A DNA stretch of 5,202 nt from positions 1 through 5,202 of the forward strand of contig PSRF01000143.1 of NCBI GenBank assembly GCA_003175865.1. Direction: 5' to 3'. Under the pieces are notes generated by a model. The model was given only the letters and a program-made list of their open reading frames with translations. It was not told the origin of the DNA and did no database searches. The position numbers and the translations under genes are program-made. Each line of letters starts with the position of its first letter. Position 1 is the stretch's first letter. The DNA comes from Blastocatellia bacterium. Its GTDB lineage: Bacteria; Acidobacteriota; Blastocatellia; Pyrinomonadales; Pyrinomonadaceae. This document shows positions 1 through 5,131 of this stretch, piece by piece.

Positions 1-126
1 TCCGTGACCTTTATGAAAGTTATCGCGCCAGGACAGGTATGTTTGTACCTCGACTCAAAGGTATCCGTGATGTGCACTGATTCCAAAGAATCCTTTGGCT
101 CTAACTCTACGGCTTCGGAGGTCTGA
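1..126 (+). CDS. Possible 3' end of an upstream gene, cut by the window edge
   Basis: Frame 1 is open from the first base to a TGA at 124-126, giving 41 residues that end in NSTASEV. The stop lies three bases before the ATG of the cupin-like gene, and that gene's ribosome binding site sits inside the last codons, a spacing typical of an operon. No family is recognisable. The evidence is weak: an open stretch this short arises by chance fairly often, and frame 3 is also open to base 80. A hairpin (CCAAAG, loop AATC, CTTTGG, 83-98) lies inside the stretch, so this could instead be untranslated leader. Confidence 0.25.
   Translation, partial: SVTFMKVIAPGQVCLYLDSKVSVMCTDSKESFGSNSTASEV
117..121 (+). 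promoter_or_regulatory. Ribosome binding site of the cupin-like gene
   Basis: GGAGG lies eight bases upstream of the ATG at 130. This is a near-ideal Shine-Dalgarno core and spacing, and it supports that ATG as the start. Confidence 0.65.
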
Positions 127-129
127 CGT

Positions 130-576
130 ATGCATCTAAGAAATGTTAGTAACCTACTCAGAAAGTTACGGTCTAGCACACGGCCTGCACTGGTTTTAGG
201 GCTTATCGTCGTTCTATTGGAATTCTGTTCGGCTGTGACACTTGGCCAAGCGCGAAACGCAAGTAACGCGAACACCAGTATTCCTGTCTCGACGAACGCT
301 GATCCGATTGCTAACACAATTGTTTTTCAGAGTGAAAATATCACTGTGCGTCGCATCACGATTAGCCCTGGTTCGAGCGGATATCACTTCCGGCATCCCG
401 GTGGCTCAATCATATTTCTCAGCGAATGCCCTTTCCGTATTTCAATCCCATTGGGCGCAGAATTGGATGCAGAATTCCAACTTGGTGCTGTGATACCAAT
501 TCCTGCTGGTGACTACGTGCTTGAGAACCACTCCTCCAAAGCTCTCGAATTTCTGAGTATCGAGAGGAAATCCTAA
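130..576 (+). CDS. Secreted cupin-like protein with a degenerate metal site
   Basis: This 148-residue protein has a signal peptide or membrane anchor. A basic n-region (R4, R11, K12, R14, R18) is followed by a hydrophobic stretch at about 19-37, with a plausible cleavage site after A41 (GQA). An N- and S-rich linker runs to about 60. Residues 65-146 have the layout of a small single-domain cupin: a strand ending in ISPG (78-81), then H86-F-R-H89-P-G-G, then the second cupin motif AGDYVLEN (126-133), ending in EFLSIERK (140-147). In related small cupins the second motif usually reads AG-x-H-x-x-EN. Here the histidine position is Y129, and the glutamate expected shortly after the HxH pair is not evident, so metal binding is doubtful. 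The protein is probably periplasmic or surface-exposed, and its ligand is unknown. The start is fixed by a GGAGG site. Eight bases after the stop comes hairpin repeat copy A. The reading frame is well supported; the cupin call rests on motif spacing only. Confidence 0.7.
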   Translation: MHLRNVSNLLRKLRSSTRPALVLGLIVVLLEFCSAVTLGQARNASNANTSIPVSTNADPIANTIVFQSENITVRRITISPGSSGYHFRHPGGSIIFLSECPFRISIPLGAELDAEFQLGAVIPIPAGDYVLENHSSKALEFLSIERKS

Positions 577-583
577 GAGTCGA

Positions 584-623
584 TAACAAAGTGACGCCGG
601 GCCGTTTCACTACAAGGAGTTGA
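584..623 (+). repeat. Dispersed hairpin repeat, copy A
   Basis: This 40-base element begins TAACAAAG and ends CAAGGAGTTGA. Over 39 columns (585-623) it matches copy C (2600-2638) at 32 positions without gaps. The central arms are weaker here: AGTGA (590-594) can pair with TCACT (607-611), or the arms can pair as in copy C with one mismatch. The small terminal palindrome ACTCC-AA-GGAGT of the other copies is broken by one change (ACTAC). The copy lies between the convergent cupin-like gene and the mazF-like gene, just past the cupin stop codon. Confidence 0.7.
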
Positions 624-747
624 TTTCACTCAAAGCAATGCGAAACGTCTTTGCGCCCACGCTCATTCAACGGCTGCCCGACGCCGCTGTGTTAGTGCGA
701 GATACTTGAGCCAGGCTTGACTTAAAAGGCAGGTCGCTTCGGAGGCT

Positions 748-1080
748 CTAATCTTTCAGTTCGAGTGCATAACGCAAGGCGCGATTCAACTCTCTAACCC
801 GTTCTACTGACAAGGTTCCCACAAAGTGAGTCAGCTTCTTCTTAAACATCAAGGTCAGAAAGTCACAGCGAATAGTGCTCTCGTGAGGGAGGCCGTCGTC
901 GCTGGTAAGTAAGACCTCACTTCGCAATCCCAGTACTTCACTATAAACCGGTGCGCAAACAACAGTAGAAACGTCCTCATTATTTGCTATGAAGTCCCGC
1001 GAGACCACCACGTAGAATCCTGGCTTGTGGCCACGCTCCGGTGTTTTTTCTTTAGTGCGATAAATTTCGCCGCGTCTCAC
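748..1080 (-). CDS. MazF/PemK-family toxin (probable mRNA endoribonuclease)
   Basis: The protein has 110 residues if the GTG at 1080-1078 is the start, the usual MazF length. That start overlaps the antitoxin's TGA as GTGA, the classic translational coupling. The frame extends further upstream, but only through the antitoxin gene. MazF landmarks in order are RRGEIY (2-7), KPGFYVVVS (19-27), STVVCAP (38-44), GLPHES (63-68), the RCDFLTLMFKKKLTHFVGTLS strand-helix region (71-91), and a C-terminal helix ending LELKD. MazF toxins are dimeric RNases of the SH3-like barrel fold that cut mRNA at short sequences and arrest translation until bound by antitoxin. Two positions that normally carry the catalytic arginine (R25 in B. 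subtilis MazF) and threonine (T48) appear to be K19 and Y46 by my hand alignment. Activity and cut site are therefore uncertain. The protein may belong to a divergent MazF branch rather than be a dead copy, since the rest is intact. Confidence 0.85.
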   Translation of the reverse strand: MRRGEIYRTKEKTPERGHKPGFYVVVSRDFIANNEDVSTVVCAPVYSEVLGLRSEVLLTSDDGLPHESTIRCDFLTLMFKKKLTHFVGTLSVERVRELNRALRYALELKD

Positions 1081-1316
1081 GAGTTTGCCTGATCCTTTAT
1101 GAGCGCGGCGGCCTGCCTGTTCAGACGAGCGCCGTGGCGGCGAAAGATCTCCCTTTCGCGCTCTTCCTCGGCCGATCGTTCCAGCTGCGCAATGAATTGT
1201 TGTACTGCTTTGCGGATGATTTCTGAGCGTGTCTTCCAATTCATTGACTTGTCCGCCATGATGCGATCAAGACGTTTCAGTGTTGGCTCGTCAATAGTAA
1301 TTGCAATAGTTTTCAT
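1077..1316 (-). CDS. Ribbon-helix-helix antitoxin paired with the MazF-like toxin
   Basis: This 79-residue protein starts MKTIAITIDEPTLKRLDRI. The N-terminal beta strand (2-8) and two helices (about 10-43, with the turn near NWKTRSEIIRKA) match the CopG/MetJ-type ribbon-helix-helix fold, which binds operator DNA as a dimer. The tail after about residue 45 is highly charged (ERSAEEEREREIFRRHG). It is probably the disordered or helical segment that wraps and blocks the toxin. The gene precedes the toxin and overlaps it by four bases, the standard antitoxin-first order. A TTG 12 codons upstream (1352) would also be in frame, but it falls inside a likely -35 box, and the ATG gives a normal family N-terminus. 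No Shine-Dalgarno sequence precedes the ATG. The antitoxin probably represses its own operon, as is usual for the family. The charged tail could make it look like other RHH regulators, but the adjacent MazF settles the role. Confidence 0.88.
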   Translation of the reverse strand: MKTIAITIDEPTLKRLDRIMADKSMNWKTRSEIIRKAVQQFIAQLERSAEEEREREIFRRHGARLNRQAAALIKDQANS

Positions 1317-1323
1317 ATTGGAA

Positions 1324-1352
1324 AAACTATCAGCATATAATGTCACTGTCAA
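1324..1352 (-). promoter_or_regulatory. Candidate promoter of the toxin-antitoxin operon
   Basis: On the minus strand a perfect TTGACA lies at 1352-1347. After 17 bases comes TAGTTT (1329-1324), a poor -10; GATAGT (1331-1326) is the alternative with a 15-base spacer. Either would place transcription start close to the antitoxin ATG, consistent with the absence of a ribosome binding site. The A/T-rich sequence between the boxes (CATTATATG) would be a natural operator, but I see no strong palindrome in it. Confidence 0.35.
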
Positions 1353-1372
1353 TGCAATCGTGCTCTAAGATT

Positions 1373-1948
1373 TCAGTTGTCCACTATGTAGCTCGCCATG
1401 ACTTTCAGCGCCTTGCTCTGGACGGGTGACAGTTCCACTTCCGTGAGGCCGAGTTTGATCTTGACCTGCTTTGCATTTGCTACGTTTACAAAATCCTTCA
1501 CCGGAATACTGATCGTCATTGTCTCGAGAAACAATCCATTTTGAGACTGCTTTGATCTTTGAGTTTCTCCACAATCGAAGCGTTGGTCATCTGCCACAAT
1601 CGTGAGCTTTCGTGCAGACTCGTACCTGTTCTGATCATTGTTGGAAAGTGAGAAAAAGATCAGAGCAATTTCCTGTGGCGTTGACTTAACTTTACCAGGA
1701 TAACCGGTGACTGCTCCGAGGCGTAATTCTTCAAACTTCCGGCTGGCCAGTATTATCGGGTTCAGTGTGATCTGTGTGACGTTCTTGTTCGCATCGTACT
1801 CAGTCTTAACCAGCTGGCCGTTACCCTGCGGAAAGGCTGTTACGCAGCAGATCAATTGTAAGAAAAGGAATGTTGCCACCCGCGTGAGAGACTTAGCTGT
1901 TGAGTAACTACCTGAAAGCCGACTCACCCTGAGTTCTTCAAATTGCAC
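1373..1948 (-). CDS. Secreted protein of unknown function
   Basis: The frame gives 191 residues from a GTG start. A signal peptide is clear: K19 and R23 precede a hydrophobic run VATFLFLQLICCVTA (24-38), with likely cleavage after A38 (VTA). The mature part opens with a beta-rich segment (YDANKNVTQITLNPIIL, 51-67). It then has an EIALIFFSLS strand (93-102), a DDQRFDCGE segment (120-128), and a helix IPVKDFVNVANAKQVKIKLG (148-167). I recognise the layout, in which a strand about a stored value is followed by a 'DF..A.A..V.+KLG' helix and a terminal helix, from small exported proteins common in Acidobacteriota. No function is known to me. No enzyme motif is visible, and only one cysteine (C126) remains after cleavage. 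The start is uncertain: GTG at 1948 has only a weak GGGG upstream, and in-frame GTGs at 1927 and 1879 are alternatives, though 1879 would leave a short n-region. The next gene downstream is the antitoxin, 56 bases away. Confidence 0.7.
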   Translation of the reverse strand: MQFEELRVSRLSGSYSTAKSLTRVATFLFLQLICCVTAFPQGNGQLVKTEYDANKNVTQITLNPIILASRKFEELRLGAVTGYPGKVKSTPQEIALIFFSLSNNDQNRYESARKLTIVADDQRFDCGETQRSKQSQNGLFLETMTISIPVKDFVNVANAKQVKIKLGLTEVELSPVQSKALKVMASYIVDN

Positions 1949-2113
1949 AGCTGACCCCGCTTATTGATGATTGTGATTTATCGTACGCTGTAGGTAATGA
2001 GAAGTGAAGTGAGGTAAGACTTGGGAGCCACGACAGAAGGCGATCAGTCTATTCGGCCATCGCTATTTGTGGAAGTAGGAGAGAAAGGCTTGAAAGAAGA
2101 GGGGGAGACGCTG

Positions 2114-2162
2114 TAACAAAGCGACGCTCCCGACTCGTCGGGAGCGCACTCCAAGGAGTTGA
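2114..2162 (+). repeat. Dispersed hairpin repeat, copy B (long-stem variant)
   Basis: The copy begins TAACAAAGCGAC and ends with GCACTCCAAGGAGTTGA, a 17-base run identical to copy C. Between them is a different, longer stem: CGCTCCCGA (2125-2133), loop CTCG, TCGGGAGCG (2138-2146), nine perfect pairs. A second small palindrome, ACTCC-AA-GGAGT, occupies 2148-2159. So the flanks are conserved while the central hairpin has been replaced and kept perfectly paired. Confidence 0.75.
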
Positions 2163-2174
2163 TCGGTGAATATT

Positions 2175-2236
2175 GGCCGCTCCGAGACCAGCTGGGAGCG
2201 GCCGTTCGCGGCCTTCTTGCAGGGGGAAGAGGCCGC
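2175..2236. other. Cluster of overlapping hairpins, possible structured RNA
   Basis: Three inverted repeats are packed into 62 bases. The first is GGCCGCTCC (2175-2183) with GGAGCGGCC (2195-2203), nine pairs around an 11-base loop. The second is GGCCG (2200-2204) with CGGCC (2209-2213) around TTCG. The third is GCGGCCTTCTT (2208-2218) with AAGAGGCCGC (2227-2236), ten pairs with one bulged T. The first and third can coexist, but the second excludes both, as in an RNA switch or an antitermination fold. No T-tract follows on the plus strand. The strand and any transcript are unknown. Confidence 0.35.
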
Positions 2237-2599
2237 ATCCCGCCCTGGTGAATGGCTACATACACCAGAGTCGTTAATCACCGGGGGCGAACGTGACACT
2301 TGCTGACACAGCGTCACACCAGTGACTACTATTAAAATACTCTCGGCTTTTGCTGGGGGGTATCAGGCGAAGACTGAATCTTTTGTAGTCTAAAGTCTGA
2401 CGCAGCTGTCAGCAGTTGAATGACAAGACGCACGTTGGCCGCGGTAATAACCGTACTCTTAAGTAGCTACTTTGAAATCAGATTCAAGCTCTTCTGTCGG
2501 ACCGCGTACCTTTCGTGCGCTTGCCTTGAATTAGTTTGGGGATTGAATCTTATTTCAGCGGGCGCACTACACTCTCCGATAGAAGAGGTTGAATCTGGT

Positions 2600-2638
2600 T
2601 ACAAAGCGGCGCCGGGCCGCCGCACTCCAAGGAGTTGA
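2600..2638 (+). repeat. Dispersed hairpin repeat, copy C
   Basis: The element runs TACAAAG, then GCGGCG (2606-2611), loop CCGGGC, CGCCGC (2618-2623), then ACTCCAAGGAGTTGA. It ends three bases from the kinase stop codon. Read on the minus strand, the direction of the kinase transcript, the GC-rich hairpin is followed by TTTGT, so this copy may also act as a weak transcription terminator or 3'-end stabiliser for the kinase mRNA. Confidence 0.75.
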
Positions 2639-2641
2639 ACT

Positions 2642-5128
2642 TTATTGGAGAATGTTCTTGATCCGGGAGTCGGAGCGGATGGGATCGTAGAGAGGATCGA
2701 TCTTCACTAGCAATGGGAAGACGTTTCGTTCTGCGTAGGCCTTTGGAAAACTAGATATTGCTTCTTCGCGTCTTCGGCAACCAAGTGAGGCGCGTACGAA
2801 GTGAATCTCCGGGATATACTCACCCGCGTTACGTCTTGCTCTTAGTTGGTCGAGTTTTCGCTCGCTCAACACTCTCAGAGCGTTCGCGAACCCACCTTCT
2901 TTGAAAGCAGTAGCAAGTTGGTGAGAGCCAGGAATGTCGCCCACCAGTTCCAAGGATTGCTGTAATTCAATGATTGCTTCATTAACGTTACCGGTTTGGG
3001 CCAATGCGTACGCCAAATACTCTCGCTGCGCGGCATTAGTTGGTTCGAGCTCCAACGACTGTCGAAACTGCTCCGCTGCTTCTTCAAAACGACCAGACAG
3101 CGAATACGTAAAACCAAGATGGCCCAGCAGTCTCACTGAAAACGGATCTAAACCAACCGCATTGCGTGCTTCAGCGATAGCTTCTTCAAATCGTCCTCTC
3201 GTCAGCAGGTAAAACGAATACAAGTAGTGCGCTTCCTGAAACTTCGGATTCAGTTCCACAGATCGCCGGATGCTCTTCTCCGCAGCAACGGCATCGCGTC
3301 GATAGACCATATTGATGCCGCCAATATTCGTATGAGATTCGGCAAGTGTGTTGTCGAGCTCGAGTGATTTCTCAGCAGCTGCAATGGCTTTCGGCCAACC
3401 TATGTCCGGAGGCAACATTCCCCACGCTGAACCAAAGCCAAAGAAACTACTAAGGCCGCAGTAGCTCAGCGCGTAATTTGGATCAGCTTCTACTGCACGT
3501 TCGAAGTATTCCCTTCCCTTCACAAACTCCTCAGGCGCTGTCCTCCACCAGTAATATCTGCCCTTGAGATAGAGTTGATAGGCCTCGACATTCTCGGTGT
3601 AACGCTTCAGCACCGCCGCCTTCTCATTACCCATTAACTTGACTTTCAAAGCATCGACAACTGCGAGTGCTATTTCGTCCTGAACATCGAAGATGTCTTT
3701 CATTTCGCGATCGTAGCGGTCCGACCAGATGTGATAACCATCCTCTGCGTTGATCAATTGAACAGTGATACGAAGTCGATCACCCGACTTTCTGACACTC
3801 CCTTCAAGCACACTATTGACGTTAAGCGCCCGACCAATTGCGCTCACAGTTGTGTCTTTGCCTTTGAAGGAAAAAGTCGAAGTGCGCGCGGCAACTCTCA
3901 AGTCTTCAATCTTTGTCAGGGAGTTCAGTAGTTCCTCGGAAAGTCCGTCGCAAAAATATTCGTTCTCTGGATCAGCGCTGATGTTTGCAAATGGTAAGAC
4001 CGCAATAGAAGTTGTCGCTGCCATGCTCTTCTTCCGCGGCGAAGGCGCAGGCTCAATTCCCTGCTCTATTCGTCTTCGCAACTCCTTGAGATCATTGACT
4101 GCCTCACCAGCTGTTTGATATCGAGACTCACGATTCTTTGAAAGTGCTTTGAAAATGATCGTTTCGAGTGCTTCGGGGACTGCTACACCACTCTCAATCA
4201 GCGACGGCGGATCGCGCTCAATCAGTGCAGACATCAGGTCCAATGGGGTGTCTCCCTGAAACGGCCGTTGACCAGTAACCATCTCGTAGAGAACAACTCC
4301 CAGACTCCAAATGTCTGTGCGTGGATCTACCGGATAACCGCGAGCCTGTTCCGGCGACATGTATGCTGCAGTTCCGACTACCGAACCGGGATTCGTCAAC
4401 AAGGTATCAACTTGTTGTTCACCACCGTCGGGTTGCGCGTACTTGGCAATTCCGAAATCCAATACTTTTACAAGACCATCAGGTCGCACCATGATGTTGG
4501 CCGGTTTTACGTCGCGATGAACTATGCCGGCCTGATGTGCGGCGGCAAGAGCGCTTGCCACTTGAGTTGCGATTTCAATCGAAGTATCAAGAGGAATTGG
4601 TCCGGATTGAAGTCGGTTGAGGATAGTTTCACCTTCGACGAACTCAGTCACGATGAAGTTGTTTCCTTCAAACTCTCCTACCTCGTAAATCGTCAGGATG
4701 TTTGGGTGGTTTAGAGCTGAGGCAGTTAACGCTTCCTGACGAAAGCGACGTAAGCGCTCGCCTTCGCTGGCGTCGTAAAACGACAAAAGCTTTACAGCAA
4801 CACGCCGTTTTAATCGGCCATCAACCGCGAGATAAACATGGCCCATACCGCCAGCGCCGATGGAGCGGACAATTTGATATGGCCCAATGTTCTTCTTTTC
4901 CCGTAAGGCCAAGTCGCTTTTAGCAAACAGACGTGTGACGTCTTCAACTGGCGAACCGTGCATGAGGCTGCTGGTGGAATCGTGATCCAGGAGCGACTGC
5001 ACTTCCCGGCGCAACTCCTCGTCGTTCGCACACACTTGATCGAGGAAGCGCGAGCGTTCGGAAGGTTCAAGTTCAAGGGTGGCAGCAAAGATACGATAGA
5101 TTTCCTGCCAGCGTTCAGGAGTAGTCAT
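2642..5128 (-). CDS. Serine/threonine protein kinase with TolB-like and TPR regions
   Basis: The 828-residue protein begins MTTPERWQEIYRIF, the usual N-terminal helix region of kinases found beside ECF sigma factors in Acidobacteriota, so the ATG at 5128 is a good start. The Hanks kinase domain spans about 83-350. It has a glycine loop GAGGMGHVY (91-99), ATP-binding K113, partner E132, HRDVKPAN (204-211, catalytic D206), DFG (224-226), SPE (258-260), D272 and R336. All key residues are present, so it should phosphorylate Ser/Thr using ATP. A short linker leads to a TolB-like N-terminal region (about 373-497, SIAVLPFANIS... to VVDALKVKL), then TPR helices (about 510-760), with a family-typical tail DPLYDPIRSDSR. 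TPRs suggest protein partners. I find no transmembrane segment, whereas many relatives have one after the kinase domain, so this one is probably cytoplasmic. It starts three bases after the sigma factor stop without a close ribosome binding site, which suggests coupled translation. Confidence 0.95.
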   Translation of the reverse strand: MTTPERWQEIYRIFAATLELEPSERSRFLDQVCANDEELRREVQSLLDHDSTSSLMHGSPVEDVTRLFAKSDLALREKKNIGPYQIVRSIGAGGMGHVYLAVDGRLKRRVAVKLLSFYDASEGERLRRFRQEALTASALNHPNILTIYEVGEFEGNNFIVTEFVEGETILNRLQSGPIPLDTSIEIATQVASALAAAHQAGIVHRDVKPANIMVRPDGLVKVLDFGIAKYAQPDGGEQQVDTLLTNPGSVVGTAAYMSPEQARGYPVDPRTDIWSLGVVLYEMVTGQRPFQGDTPLDLMSALIERDPPSLIESGVAVPEALETIIFKALSKNRESRYQTAGEAVNDLKELRRRIEQGIEPAPSPRKKSMAATTSIAVLPFANISADPENEYFCDGLSEELLNSLTKIEDLRVAARTSTFSFKGKDTTVSAIGRALNVNSVLEGSVRKSGDRLRITVQLINAEDGYHIWSDRYDREMKDIFDVQDEIALAVVDALKVKLMGNEKAAVLKRYTENVEAYQLYLKGRYYWWRTAPEEFVKGREYFERAVEADPNYALSYCGLSSFFGFGSAWGMLPPDIGWPKAIAAAEKSLELDNTLAESHTNIGGINMVYRRDAVAAEKSIRRSVELNPKFQEAHYLYSFYLLTRGRFEEAIAEARNAVGLDPFSVRLLGHLGFTYSLSGRFEEAAEQFRQSLELEPTNAAQREYLAYALAQTGNVNEAIIELQQSLELVGDIPGSHQLATAFKEGGFANALRVLSERKLDQLRARRNAGEYIPEIHFVRASLGCRRREEAISSFPKAYAERNVFPLLVKIDPLYDPIRSDSRIKNILQ

Positions 5129-5131
5129 GCG

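Larger units (their letters stand above)
1949..2641. other. Gene-poor stretch rich in inverted repeats
   Basis: No convincing protein gene lies here. The left part (1949-2113) is unremarkable apart from a purine-rich run at about 2071-2108. The middle (2114-2326) holds repeat copy B and a series of hairpins. The right part (about 2327-2599) shows no structure I can support, and repeat copy C closes it against the kinase stop codon. Short open frames on both strands have no recognisable motifs. One at 2166-2306 (GTG start, 46 codons) has a well-placed AAGGAG but is equally explained by hairpin sequence. Confidence 0.6.

Noticed and set aside
83..98. CCAAAG-AATC-CTTTGG hairpin upstream of the cupin-like gene
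   Set aside because: A single six-pair A/T-rich stem with no T-tract; it is too weak to call a terminator or riboswitch by itself.
112..745. GCTTCGGAGG at 112-121 and 736-745 as direct repeats flanking an inserted cupin gene
   Set aside because: Several exact 10-base matches are expected by chance in 5 kb, and no transposase or terminal inverted repeats accompany them.
1081..1239. N-terminal extension of the toxin to 163 residues
   Set aside because: The extra 53 residues are the antitoxin gene read in another frame, and the GTG at 1080 gives the normal MazF length and a coupled GTGA overlap.
1317..1352. TTG at 1352 as the antitoxin start, adding 12 residues
   Set aside because: The added residues do not fit the ribbon-helix-helix N-terminus, and the TTG is part of a perfect TTGACA -35 box.
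2044..2317. Two overlapping minus-strand frames of 73 and 84 codons
   Set aside because: They read across repeat copy B and the hairpin cluster, give low-complexity Ser/Arg/Pro-rich products, and overlap each other in different frames.
2420..2638. Plus-strand open frame of 72 codons with a hydrophobic start
   Set aside because: Its last part is simply repeat copy C read through, the composition is not protein-like, and there is no ribosome binding site or recognisable motif.
584..2638. Hairpin repeats as integron attC sites bounding a cassette with the toxin-antitoxin genes
   Set aside because: The ends loosely recall AAC...GTT core sites, but only copy C fits GTTRRRY, the copies are only 39-49 bases long, paired R and L boxes do not form, and no integrase is present.
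3731..4923. Several plus-strand frames of up to 148 codons opposite the kinase
   Set aside because: They are antisense shadows of a fully motif-supported kinase gene, with no own start signals or recognisable domains.
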